Origin: Eriocheir sinensis
Lineage: Eukaryota > Arthropoda > Malacostraca > Decapoda > Varunidae
Length of the DNA: 64,000 nt
Direction of reading: 5' to 3'
Assembly (NCBI RefSeq): GCF_024679095.1
Contig: NW_026111629.1
Location: 300,001 to 364,000 of the forward strand
A program made the position numbers and the translations under genes. Numbering within the stretch: position 1 is the first letter of the stretch; the number at the start of each line of letters is the position of its first letter. The notes under the pieces are model-generated. The model was not told the origin of the DNA. It searched no databases and worked only from the letters and a program-made list of their open reading frames with translations. Positions 9,850-21,170 of the stretch are shown here, one piece after another.

Positions 9850-10470
9850 TGTGACCTTCATTCCCTCTTAAGTTTTTCCTCTTTTCTCTCTCCCTCTTTC
9901 GCCTTCCCTTCCTCCTCCCTTCTTCCCCTCCTCTATGTGTTTCTTATTGTGCCCTCACACGTGCTGCTCTTTATCCGTTTTTCCTTCTTCCTGTGTCTTC
10001 CTCCCCCCTCCTCCTCCTCCTCCTCCTTCCTCTTCCTCTTCTTACTCCTCCTCCTGGACTTCTCTTTTTTCTCTCACACAACACACATATTATCATTTAC
10101 TTTCTTTGTTTCTCTGTTTTACTCAATTCTTGCTTCCTCTCCCTCTCCTCCTCCTCCTCCTCCTCCTCTTCCTCGCCTCTTCCCACAGTCCACTCTCACC
10201 ATCTCTTTCCATCACCTAACAGATTTTGTTTTTATGATGAATTTTTCCTTATTCCTTAAGCTTTGTCTCATTGTATGCCTTTTCCTCAAATCTCGTCGAA
10301 TTTCTTCTATTTTATCCTTCATTTCCCCCAGCCTTCTCTTCCCACCCTGTCCGTGACACACTATTCATCTTCTCTTTTCCCTCACACATTTGTTCGCATC
10401 TTCTCTTCCTCCTTCCTCCCCTCCTCCTCTTCCCTAGCCCCTTCCACAGCGAATTACGTGACCAATTTCA
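9850..10470. repeat. Pyrimidine-rich low-complexity tract with CCT runs
   Basis: Dominated by C and T, with (CCT)n-like runs at about 9998-10060 and 10140-10175. No coding region can be supported; frames give Ser/Leu/Phe/Pro strings. Confidence 0.8.
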
Positions 10471-10479
10471 GGCTGAACA

Positions 10480-10665
10480 CAAGAAGGGAAGGGGAAGAGA
10501 GGGAAAGGGGAAGAGAGAGACAGGGGAAGGGATTGAAAGGGGAAGGGAGGGAATAGGAGAGGAAGGAAAGAGGGGGAAGGGGATGGGGGGAGGAAAGAGG
10601 GAAAGAGAGGAAAGAGGGAAGAGAAAGGGAGGAAAGAGTGGAAGGACGCCTAAAGAGGAAGGAAG
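10480..10665. repeat. Purine-rich GGGAA/GAGA tract
   Basis: Switches abruptly from the pyrimidine-rich tract to an almost pure purine plus strand (GGGAAGGGG and GAGAGGGAAAG words). Confidence 0.85.
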
Positions 10666-10684
10666 GTATTGCTGTCTTTATTGT

Positions 10685-10686
<2 letters not shown>

Positions 10687-10768
<82 letters not shown>
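10687..10768. repeat. (GA)n microsatellite at a LINE tail
   Basis: About 40 uninterrupted GA dinucleotides. On the minus strand this is (TC)n, at the place expected for the 3' tail of the LINE ending at 10996. Confidence 0.95.
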
Positions 10769-10769
<1 letters not shown>

Positions 10770-10818
10770 ACATAGAAAATCAGACCACACAGACCCCATG
10801 GTCCAGACTAGGTGGTCT

Positions 10819-10950
10819 GTCCTTACCTGGCACAGGAGATACCGTGATCATGAAGGCTGTTTTACCAGGGCTAGGCCCGCCGCTGCACCTGGCAAAGGAC
10901 CCCTGCGATTAACCCAATTGTGGTTAACTCGAGTGCGAAATTTACATAAG
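10819..10950 (+). pseudogene. U1 snRNA-like sequence (truncated), antisense to a LINE tail
   Basis: The order and spacing of U1 elements are clear. CCTTACCTGG sits at the 5' end; its ACTTACCTG counterpart pairs with 5' splice sites. GATCATGAAGG forms the stem-loop I loop and fits the known U1-70K loop GAUCAYGAAGG. A changed U1A loop (CGCTGCACC) follows, then CCCCTGCGATTAACCC...GGTTAACTCGAGTGCG for stem-loop III. The stem-III changes (TTAACC against GGTTAA) still pair, which suggests descent from a genuine arthropod U1. The Sm-site region reads AAATTTACA instead of AAUUUGUGG, and stem-loop IV is not recognisable. It lies on the strand opposite the LINE at 10996-11590, between its ORF end and (TC)n tail. 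A U1 pseudogene captured in that 3' UTR is the likely reading; a functional U1 is unlikely. Confidence 0.72.
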
Positions 10951-10995
10951 TGATTTTACATTAATCAGATGGCTCCAAAACGTTGCTTTTCTACT

Positions 10996-11761
<766 letters not shown>

Positions 11762-11789
11762 TATATGTTGTCTCCTGTAGCAGGCTGGG

Positions 11790-12725
11790 TAAGGAGTCTC
11801 CCCCTCCTCCTCCTTCAGTATTGGCCCAATAGCAACTGTAAATGGCGAATCCACAAATGATAAGGAAATCGCTAACATATTGAATGATTTTTTTGCCTCT
11901 GTTTTTACAAAAGAAATCTTATCCGAAAGGCAACCGGAAGCCCCTAGACATATTGATGACACATCCTTGAGTAGTATTAGCGATATTGTAGAAAGTGATA
12001 TAGTACAAATTATCGAAAATATTAAAGTAAACAAAACGCCCGGCCCAGACAAATATCCCCGCGTATTCTTAAAGAGGCAAAACATCAGATCAGCAAGCCC
12101 CTCTTGAGCACATTCTCAAAGTCGCTAAACACAGGAAAAGTACCACTGGAAATGACACTAACGTAACTCCTATCTTTATAAAAGGCGACAAGTCCCAACC
12201 AGGTAATTATCGACCGATCAGTCTAACGTCAATCGTGTGCAAAATTTTTGGACGATCATTCAGAAAAAAATATGCTATTTATTTTTTTTAAGATAACAGA
12301 CTAATTAAGGATTCGCAACATGGTTTTCGAAACAAGCGTTCCTGTTTGACTAACCTCGATTTCTTCAACTACATCTTTATTAATGTGTACGATGAAAGTC
12401 AATCAGTAGACATTGTATATTTGGACTTTCAGAAAGCATTTGACAAAGTCCCTCACAATCGCCTACTTAGTAAATTGCAAGCTCACGGTATAACTGGTAA
12501 TATTCATAAGTGGCCCAAAGACTGGCTTACCGACCGTAAACAGAGAGTTGTTATGAATGGTATATCATCTGACTGGCGAGACGTCAAAAGCGGTGTTCCA
12601 CAGGGGTCGGTGTTGGGACCTGTTCTGTTTTTAGTGTACGTAAATGACTTTGACGAGGGGCCATCGTGTAAAATATCGAAATTTGCCGACGACACAAAAA
12701 TAGCCAGCAGAGTTACTACGACAAT
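11790..12725 (+). pseudogene. CR1-like LINE RT catalytic domain (inverted 5' segment)
   Basis: Starts mid-element with LNDFFASVFTKE and VNKTPGPDKYP. It continues through the palm: DIVYLDFQKAFDKVPH, VKSGVPQGSVLGPVLFLVYV and FADDTKIASRV (catalytic Asp pair at about 12685). A stop at about 12291 and frame changes between 12090 and 12340 inactivate it. It stops just after the FADD motif at about 12725. The missing thumb and C-terminus are found on the opposite strand at 10996-11590, so the two pieces may be one inverted insertion. Confidence 0.75.
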
Positions 12726-12806
12726 GGATCCCCCCGCAACAAGAGGACGAGGAGGAAGGAGGTCTCGCGAAACAGCGCAACATGCCGCCCAGACCACGGC
12801 ACCAAA

Positions 12807-13016
12807 CTAACGCCCCAAACCCCTCCCATCCAAGAACTTATCTAACCTCTTTTTGAATGTGTCTATCGTGTTGGCGCTCTCCACATGACTTCTACGTCTG
12901 TTCCACTCATCCACCACTGTTGGTAAATCAATTCTTGCCAATGTCTTTGTTGAACCTGAAGTTATCCAACTTAAACCTATTGCTACGTGTCCTACCCGGT
13001 GTGGTGTCATCTGCCA
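12807..13016 (-). pseudogene. LINE C-terminal fragment
   Basis: Minus-strand frames give FKLDNFRFNKDIGK, then VVDEWNRRRSHVESANTIDT and FKKRLDKFLDGRGLGR before a stop. This is a typical LINE C-terminus; a frameshift lies at about 12930. Upstream coding parts are absent because the inverted-repeat-flanked satellite begins here. Confidence 0.65.
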
Positions 13017-13078
13017 TCCACGTATCCTAAGGCATTCCATCTAATCTGCGCATGCGCGGGATTTGTTTACAAACAAAG
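12996..13078 (+). repeat. Left inverted-repeat arm flanking the 42-bp satellite
   Basis: Begins CCGGTGTGGTGTCATCTGCC and includes GCGCATGCGCGG and TTTGTTTACAAACA. The inverse lies at 15511-15598 with few mismatches over about 85 bp. Confidence 0.75.
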
Positions 13079-13209
13079 GGTGGATGAACTGCGACACGGT
13101 ACCGTGACTTTATCGATTGCCTATCGCGATATCTCCCACCTGAGTTTTAATTTTTTAAATTTTTTAAAAGTAAATGTTGACGTATGTTTTGAATTTGAAA
13201 ATTACTTGA

Positions 13210-14690
13210 AATATGACCTGCACCCTTTGTATGTCAGTAAATGAGGTAAATGAGATAACCTACATCCCTTGTACGTCGGTAAATGGGATAAATGAGATAA
13301 CCTGCACTACTTATATGTCGGCATATGTGATAAATGAGAAAACCTACACCCCTTGTATGTCGGTATATGTGATAAATGATAAAACCTACACCATTTGTAT
13401 GTCGGTATATGTGATAAATGAGAAAACCTACACCCCTTGTATGTCGGTATATGTGATAAATGAGAAAACCTACACCCCTTGTATGTCGGTAAATGTGATA
13501 AATGAGATAACCTACACCCCTTGTATGTCGGTATATGTGATAAATGAGATAACCTGCACCCTTTGTATGTCGGTATATGTGATAAATGAGATAACCTACA
13601 CCCCTTGTATGTCGGTATATGTGATAAATGAGATAACCTACACCCCTTGTATGTCGGTAAATGTGATAAATGAGATAACCTGCATCCCTTGTATGTCGGT
13701 ATATGTGATAAATGAGATAACCTGCACCCCTTGTATGTCGGTATATGTGATAAATGAGATAACCTGCACCCCTTGTATGTCGGTAAATGTGATAAATGAG
13801 ATAACCTGCACCCCTTGTATGTCGGTAAATGTGATAAATGAGATAACCTGCACCCCTTGTATGTCGGTAAATGTGAGAAATGAGATAACCTGCACTTATG
13901 TATGTCGGTATATGTGATAAATGAGATAACCTGCACCCCTTGTATGTCGGTAAATGTGATAAATGAGATAACCTGCACCCCTTGTATGTCGGTAAATGTG
14001 AGAAATGAGATAACCTGCACCCCTTGTACGTCGGTAAATGTGATAAATGAGATAACCTGAACCCCTTGTATGTCGGTAAATGTGATAAATGAGGTAACCT
14101 ACACACCTTATAAGTCGGTAAATGTGATAAATGAGATAACCTGCACCCCTTGTATCTCGGTAAATGTGATTAATGAGATGCCCTCCACCCATTGAATGTC
14201 GGTAAATATGATAAATGAGGTACCCTACACCCCTTGTATGTCGGTAAATGTGATAAATGAGGTACCCTACACCCCTTGTATGTCAGTATATGTGATAAAT
14301 GAGGTACCCTACACCCATTGAATGTCGGTAAATATGATAAATGAGGTACCCTACACCCCTTGTATGTCAGTAAATGTGATAAATGAGGTACCCTACACCC
14401 CTTGTATGTCGGTAAATGTGATAAATGAGGTACCCTACACCCCTTGTATGTCGGTAAATGTGATAAATGAGGTACCCTACACCCCTTGTATGTCGGTAAA
14501 TGTGATAAATGAGGTACCCTACACCCCTTGTATGTCGGTAAATATGATAAATGAGGTACCCTACACCCATTGAATGTCGGTAAATATGATAAATGAGGTA
14601 CCCTACACCTCTTGTATGTCGGTAAATGTGATAAATGAGGTACCCTATACCTCTTGTATGTCGGTAAATGTGATAAATGTGGTAACTTTT
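13210..14690. repeat. 42-bp satellite array, left block
   Basis: About 35 copies of a 42-bp monomer containing CCTTGTATGTCGGTAAATG and TGATAAATGAGATAACCT. Because 42 is a multiple of 3, both strands show long periodic frames (a 14-residue repeat around CMSVNVINE on plus, YHIYRHTRG on minus). Two sub-families are visible: units with GAGATAACCTGCACC to the left of about 14200 and units with GAGGTACCCTACACC to the right. There is no evidence of a gene. Confidence 0.95.
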
Positions 14691-14691
14691 T

Positions 14692-15017
14692 TTTATGTTT
14701 ACATCTCAGCCTATAGCGCCGGAAGACTTTCTTCAGGGCCCTGGTGGTCGGCTCAAGCCCGTCATGGCGCAGGCAATTTTTATAGTGGTGCTAGTTATGC
14801 TTGGCTCATGCTGCCCCCTGGAACTCATTTTTGATTCGCTTGTACGGTTTCTTCTAGAGAGCGGGATGATAGGTGGTCTTCTGGACAGCCTGTGGATAGT
14901 CTTAAGCCACTCGGCGGTGACCAAAAAATCCCAGGTAGTAGCTTGGGGATTCGAATCGACATTGTCCATGGCGTGATGAATGCTGGCCCCGCACGCTAAT
15001 CACTCAGCCACCGCCTA
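14692..15017 (-). mobile_element. tRNA-derived SINE inserted in the 42-bp satellite
   Basis: Read on the minus strand it begins GGCGGTGGCTGAGTGATTAG, whose TGGCTGAGTGA fits the RNA polymerase III A box. About 50 bp later GATTCGAATCC fits the B box. A non-tRNA body with CACCGCCGAGTGGCTTAAG and GGGGGCAGCATGAGCCAAGC follows, and an A-rich tail (AAAAAAAA) abuts the satellite at about 14690. It splits the satellite, which resumes at 15018. The family looks like a common crab SINE (recognition from memory, not searched). Confidence 0.8.
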
Positions 15018-15356
15018 CTCTTGTATGTCAGTAAATATGAAAAATGAGATAACCTGAACTCCTTGTGTGTTGGTAAATGTGATAAATGAGGTAACCTGAA
15101 ACCTTGTATGTCAGTAAATGTGATAAATGAGATGACCTGCACCCCTTGTATGTCAGTAAATGTGATAAATCAAATAACCTACACCCCTTGCATGTCGGTA
15201 AATGTGATAAATGAGATAACCTACACCCCTTGTATGTCGGTATATGTGATAAATGAGATAACCTACACCCCTTGTGTGTCAGTATATGTGATAAATGAGA
15301 TAACCTACACCCCTTGTGTGTCAGTATATGTGATAAATGAGATAACCTACACTCTC
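15018..15356. repeat. 42-bp satellite array, right block
   Basis: About eight further monomers of the 42-bp satellite, somewhat more diverged next to the SINE. Confidence 0.9.
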
Positions 15357-15510
15357 TTCTGATTGATGGTCATGTTTCTCGGATTCTCTCCATTTAATGG
15401 AAGACTATCTGGATTATGGGGTCCATGTCATTCTTGAATTTGGCCATTTTCCCGTAACAGCTGCCATGCTGTCTTGCCGCCATCTTGCCTGGACAAACTA
15501 CGATATCAAC

Positions 15511-15598
15511 ACTGTGTTTGTAAACATCGGGTTCCGCGCATGCGCAGATCAGGATGGGATGTCTTAGGATACGTGGATGGCAGATGACACAACACCGG
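15511..15598 (-). repeat. Right inverted-repeat arm flanking the 42-bp satellite
   Basis: Read on the minus strand it starts CCGGTGTTGTGTCATCTGCC and runs through CCACGTATCCTAAG, GCGCATGCGCGG and TGTTTACAAACA, the inverse of 12996-13078. Confidence 0.75.
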
Positions 15599-15599
15599 C

Positions 15600-16210
15600 T
15601 CACTTAAAATCAAAACCTTATTGCTTATGTTCTTCTTGTAACTAATTTATTTATGGACCAATATATTTTATTCAGAAAGCTATTTAATAAGGAAGGATAG
15701 GAGATTAATGATCACTATCGCTCGTTTTTTATAGATTAGTAAAAAATATTTCCTAGATATCGATGATAAAATATTAAAAAGATGAAAAATGTTTGTCAAA
15801 AATCTAAATCAACTTCAAACAAAAGTTAAAATAGCGAACATAATTCCGTTTTCATACTTTCAGAAATTTAATAAAAAGGGTAGACTTAACTAAATGCCTA
15901 AAACAAGAAGTTAAGATGACATTTTTTCTTTACCATGTCCTGTATACCAAAAGAAAGAGGAAAAATAAAGATATTTATAAGCAAATAATTAAGTTATTAC
16001 TTATTTGAAATTATTACCTACAGAACGCCTAAAATAGGTGGTTCTTGTAATTATTATTTAAAAAATAGTAGTAATTATTATAAGTTTTAACGATCGGAAG
16101 AACAGCAGCACTTAAGAAATGATCGGATGATCGGAATCGGATCAGCTGCCCAAACTGATCAGATGATCGGGGATCGGAACAGCAAAAAAGTGATCGGTGA
16201 TCACCACTGC
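15600..16210. other. AT-rich intergenic DNA, no gene seen
   Basis: Only short chance frames. The end (16091-16203) carries a cluster of GATCGG/CGATCA words that can partly pair with each other. Confidence 0.6.
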
Positions 16211-16779
16211 TATCCATATACAGGGGCCTTGTCCGCCCTCGTATGGAGTATGCATCTCACGCGTGGGTGGGCTCCACTCACACAGCTCTTCTGGACAGAG
16301 TAGAGTCTAAGGCTCTTCGTCTCATCAGCTCCTCCTCCTACTGATAGTCTTCACCTCTTAAATTCCGTCGCGATGTTGCCTCTCTTTTTATCTTCTATCA
16401 ATATTTCCACGCTGACTGCTCTTCTGAACTTGCTAACTGCATGCCTCCCCTCCTCCCGCGACCCTGCTGCACACGACTTTCTACTCATGCTCATCCCTAT
16501 ACTGTCCAAACCCCTTATGCAAGAGTTAACCAGCATCTTCACTCTTTCATCCCTTACGCTGGTAAACTCTGGAACAATCTTCCTTCATCTGTATTTCCTC
16601 CTGCCTACGACTTGAACTCTTTCAAGAGAAGAGTATCAGGACACCTCTCCTGAAATTGACCTCTCTTTCGGCCACCTCTTTTGATTCTTTTTTTAGGAGC
16701 AGCAAGTAGCTGGCTTTTTTAATTATTGTTTCCTTTTTTTGTGCCCTTGAGCTGTCTCCTTTGTTGTTAAAAAAAAAGA
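16211..16779 (+). mobile_element. Jockey-like LINE, 3' end copy
   Basis: 5'-truncated copy beginning at TCCATATACAGGGGCC (GLVRPRMEYA region). It carries the last part of the RT C-terminus (RLISSS, VNQHLHSFIPYAGKLWNNLP, SFKRRVSGHLS), then a 3' UTR with GGAGCAGCAAGTAGCTGGC and a poly(A) end at about 16768-16778. A frameshift near 16345 separates the first 120 bp. It matches the 3' end of the inner LINE at 4750-5340. Confidence 0.8.
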
Positions 16780-16977
16780 TTAATGAAGTGATGAGAATTT
16801 GGCAATGTTGACTAGAAAATAGGTGAATATGAATAAAAGAAAATGAATGTGATGAGTTAATGGAATACAACAGTAGTTAAATAAATTTGAATAGAAATAA
16901 CATAAAATTAAAGTACTTCATGATAAAAACTTAAAAAGTCGGGTTATTATCCTTGCTAGTTATTTAAAAAGCTAGCT

Positions 16978-17117
16978 ACTGTCGGTATGGTGCTGTTCTT
17001 GTACCGGTCAGCTCAGGTTCTGATGGGGACCAGCTTCTTTGGGCGGCGTACTGCTCGACGGGGCCTCGGGGCTTCGGGAGGGAGCAGGTGTCTGTGGCGT
17101 GGGTTGTGAAGTAGCCA
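16978..17117 (-). pseudogene. LINE C-terminus, left half of an interrupted element
   Basis: Minus-strand reading gives YFTTHATDTCSLPKPRGP and then TGTRTAPYRQ stop, a LINE-type C-terminal tail. Its upstream coding sequence is not adjacent. It is found at 32247-32815 on the same strand and ends in LQLHRLGT, so a 15.1-kb insertion separates the halves. Confidence 0.65.
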
Positions 17118-17538
17118 GGGGCGGTATACACAAAAGTTCTTAGCATCGCTAAGTGCACTTAACGGCAAAGAATCGTTAAGTTTTCTACTTAAAATGGCGC
17201 TGGGCCGCTTAGCGCTGAAGCTGGAGCACTTAGCGGGCGGAATATTTAAGGCGGGGAAGGGGCTCCCTTAGCACCGTTAAAAATGCATAAGTATTGCAAC
17301 ATGGTGGATTACAGCGGGATGAAAGGCATCACCTCCTAATATATCTGCCTCGTCTAGACGAATTGGAGGCGTGTAATGATTTGAAACTCATCCTGAAATA
17401 TCTGTGGACTGTGCTGACCGTGCTGAGATGAGTGGTTCGGCGAGGCGGACCTTGGAAACACCTACATGGCCATCACGACTGAAGTGGTGTTCGCTGACAG
17501 GTAAAATGCAGGTGCAACCTTCACAGGGTGACAGAGAT

Positions 17539-17724
17539 TGAGTGATAACAGACACTGGAGACCCTCCAAGCGATGGCTGGTGACCGCCTGCCACCATCCA
17601 CAGGCTGTCACACAAGGAGCCCTGGGAGTAACCTTGCTGGAAGCCCCGCGGGCCGCAGTGTGTGGCTGGCGTTATACAGCCCCCAGCCATCGCCTGGAGG
17701 GCATCCAGTGTCTGTTATCACTCA
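17539..17724. repeat. Foldback hairpin in unit 1
   Basis: Arm 17539-17580 starts TGAGTGATAACAGACACTGG and contains CCCTCCAAGCGATGGCTGG. Arm 17683-17724 is its near-perfect inverse. The loop is about 100 nt. Confidence 0.8.
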
Positions 17725-17729
17725 CCTTA

Positions 17730-19420
17730 GGTAGTCTGTGAAGGTCCAGTCATCACTGGTGCACGTGTATCTTACCTGTGATCAACACCGGCAGCCACAG
17801 ACTCCTGCCCAAGGAACGAACACAGGTGAGCCAATATTTTACCTCGCCAGACTTATCCTTTACAATATTCAACTCTTTAAACCTAACACACCTGTTAATC
17901 TTGTGACTGACTTCAACAAACGTTTCCCACCAACCTTACCAAACCCTAAACAATACCTATTTGGGTCACTAGTGTCTGTTATGTAATTTTTACTTGACTA
18001 ACCTCCCAGCGGCGATAAACCAAACCTAACCTGGGTAAATTTATCATTGACATATAGTTATTTCAACTTAATCTGTTATTTAAGATAGCCAGTTTTAACC
18101 AAATCAGCAATTATTTAGAAAAGTTGATATTTTTAACCTAACTTAAATGTCAGAAGTGTCCTAACAAAATTACCTTCCTTTGCTTATTTTTAGTAACCAA
18201 ACCAAATCAATTTGACGTACCGGTAGCTCTTAAACCGAACTTGCTCTAGTACTCAAGCTTGCATCACTTATGACTTTTTTCCTTTAATCCTAAATCAACT
18301 TGTTTAGAAACCTTGCTCTGACATACCTAACTTAATATAAGTTCACCTCTCCTAACTCAGATAAATTTCCGATTTGTGTTACTGACTATTTTTTAAACAA
18401 ACATTTTGATTTTGGACGTAAATTTTTTACCAAACTAACTATCATTCAGAATGTTGCCTTATTTTAACTTAACAAAAAATTATAAACGTCACCTAACCTC
18501 ATTGATCCTACTTAACGAACGGTAGCTATCCTTCCTGTAAAATACCTCCCAGGAATCCCTGGGTGTTGCAAAATGATACTAATACCCATGCTAGCTAGCA
18601 TTGTAGTATTGTTTAATTTGTTTTGGTCATGTCTTTTTTTTCACATTTAAAATTAATTAGTTCACAGTATATTATGGCTTTTGTTATTTGCAGCTTCCTT
18701 TCTTATGAAGATCTAAAAGTGAATTTTATGATTATTCTTAGTCTTACTCCCAAATAGCTATTAAAGTCAATCAACAATGCTAAAATCTTTTTGAACAAAA
18801 AAAATTGCAAATTGGTCCATGAGTCAAGAGTTTTGACTTCTGGACAAGTATAGATATAGATATAGGGCAGGTGCCAAAGCATTTCTAATTGTAATGTATC
18901 TATTTGCAGTGATCGTGATGACATTGACAACAACGAGCAAGTCCTCCTAGACCTAGAGTGACCTCAAGCTGGTATTCGCCACATAACATTATTGTTTAAT
19001 CATTTAGTTTTTATCATCCAGCATCAAGCAATCATTCCCATGCAAGAATATAATGCACAATATAAGCAACTTCAATTGCTAGAAAATAAGACAATGTTGC
19101 CAGCCCATATAGTGTGCACTGTGCAGTAAATAACTCATGTAGATAATGCCTGTTATTCTATCACATACTTATGTCGATGCAATGTCTTTTAGTTCTTGCT
19201 TCAGGTATATTAATTATTAATCCATTCTTATTTCTCCGACGGCCATTTCCTGTGTCGATACATCAATCAGTTCAGTACTTTTATTTTCTTAGCTTGTGTT
19301 TTGCAATTCTTTGCCAATTAAATCACTGGACACATCTTAATAAATATCACAGATTTAATTATCATATATCAGTCCCATAAGTTTATTTCAGATGCTCTTA
19401 AAACAACATCTGTCCATTCA
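17730..19420. other. AT-rich interior of unit 1, possible terminal exon at 18909
   Basis: No convincing gene. CTATTTGCAG at about 18900-18909 resembles a 3' splice site. It is followed by a short acidic frame (DRDDIDNNEQVLLDLE, stop near 18961) that could be the last exon of a lost transposase. It is conserved in unit 2 at about 26396-26449. Weak evidence. Confidence 0.3.
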
Positions 19421-19424
19421 TAGT

Positions 19425-19655
19425 CCAACTTAACCTGGTAGCAGCAACAGGCCAAATTTGTGGCTTTACCGTGTACCAGCGATGGGCCACATTTTTGTCA
19501 TGATATAAACCCCCAAAAATAGATGATGCATAAACTGATCACAAATGTGTTGATATATATTATGAAATGGTTTGCGTGAGTGATGATTTTTTCTCATTCT
19601 TCTCGCTCAGAGGGGCCTTTAAGAAACATGATCCCTGCAGCTACCAGGTTAACCT
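19425..19655 (-). repeat. 240-bp dispersed repeat, unit 1 copy
   Basis: Contains ACCTGGTAGCAGCAACAGGCC, GATGATGCATAAACTGATCAC and CATGATCCCTGCAGCTACC. The same family is found inverted at 55385-55660 and in unit 2 at 26905-27145. Confidence 0.65.
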
Positions 19656-19692
19656 CTTTTAGTATAGTACACTAATCAAGAAAAACATCCCA

Positions 19693-19696
<4 letters not shown>

Positions 19697-19757
<61 letters not shown>

Positions 19758-19801
19758 TATATATATAGATATATATATATATATAGATATATATATATAT
19801 A
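19697..19801. repeat. (TA)n microsatellite, unit 1
   Basis: About 105 bp of TA repeats with several GATATA interruptions. Confidence 0.95.
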
Positions 19802-20043
19802 TTATGTTGTTTATTTGAACTTGTACTCATATTTCAGGGCCAAACATGATGTGGAAGACGAAATCAGTTGTCTCCATCAGTCGGGTTTGTGCCATGGCAG
19901 CTTTCTCCAGCTGTCCGGCAGAGGTCCAGTCCATGCCATGGAGAAATTAAGCATTCAAGAGATGGATCCGCAGCTACTCATCCAATCAGAAAATACTTGC
20001 AATGACCTATCTCTTTTCTCTCTTCTGTACCACCATGCTTTGC

Positions 20044-21040
20044 TTACACAACTGAGCCAAGGTACTTAAACTCATTAATCTCCTCCATTTCTTCACCATT
20101 CAAAATTATTTTGCATTCTTTTTCACATTCAATTTCCACTCTATATGGGCATACAAAATCTACAACCTCCCTTCTACTCCGCTCACAAACCATCACTTTA
20201 CTTTTGTTGACATTTACTAACTTTCTCCTTTTACATACACTATCAAAAACACTGACCAAATTTTGTAAGTCACTTTCATTTTCTGCATTGAGCACCGTGT
20301 CATCAGCAAATAAGATTGAATTCATCACCCACTTCCTCCCTCCCTCAGCATACATTTTTACTTCAATTTCCCCAACTTTGCCCTTCATTTCTCATAACAC
20401 CATCCATATAAATATTGAACAACCATGATGACATATATATCTTTAAGACGTCCCACAATGCCAGCCAATCGACTCTGTCATAAACTTTCTTTAGAATAAC
20501 TAGATCCATGAAGGCAGCATAGTATTTTTCCTTTTGCTAATATTTTTTCTAATAAAACACCATACTGAAGGAAAATATCTGATCCACACATCCTCTTCCC
20601 TTCCTAAAGTCTCCTTGTTCTTCACTGATTTTCTCTTCTGTAAGTCTTTGCACAATCTCAATTAGGACTTTTCCATATACCTTTCCAGGTAGCCTACACT
20701 CAGCAGACTTATACCCCTACAACTCCCACTTCCCCTCTCCTGCCCTTCCCCTTGTAAACTGGGACCATGATGGCTTTTGTCAAGTCTGCTGGGACCTCCC
20801 CCCCCCCTTCCCAGGCCACTTCACATATCTTGACCATTCATATAGTAACTTCATCTCCACACTTCAACATTTCTGCTGTGATTCCTCTCAATTCATTCAT
20901 CATCATCATCCCATCAATGCCTGCTCTTAGGAGCTCCCACCAGGGGATGGCCACGGCAGAAGTTTCCATCTTTCTCTATCCGGACACTCACTCCTTGCCT
21001 GCTCAAAGTTTCTCAAGGATCTCTCATCCTTCTCCCTAAC
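20044..21040 (-). pseudogene. LINE RT fragment B in unit 1
   Basis: Minus-strand RT pieces include GISLLSVGYLERYMEKS, KMYAEGGRKWVMNSILFADD (catalytic Asp pair near 20300) and VSVFDSVCKRRK, then KECKIILNGEEMEEINEFKY. Compared with unit 2, the stretch encoding the GQGCVMSPW-type region is deleted at about 20430. Several stops are present. Confidence 0.7.
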
Positions 21041-21170
21041 GTACTCCTGCACCCTATCTCTCCATTTCACTGGAGGTCGTCCTCTAACATTCCCTCCCTC
21101 AATCTCACATACACCCTTCTGGTCATCTTACTCTCCTCCATTTGCTCCATGTGGCCAAACCACTTTAAAG

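Noticed and set aside
10819..10950. Functional U1 snRNA gene
   Set aside because: Stem-loop IV is absent, the Sm site is altered, and the sequence sits inside an apparent LINE tail.
14970..15017. Genuine tRNA gene
   Set aside because: A and B boxes are present but the acceptor stem does not close and a SINE body follows.
13213..15362. Repetitive protein frames on both strands with a 14-residue period
   Set aside because: Direct consequence of the 42-bp satellite; both strands are equally open, with no promoter or start context.
17738..17986. 82-residue plus frame conserved in both 7.5-kb units
   Set aside because: Conservation follows from the recent duplication; there is no domain and the composition is non-coding.
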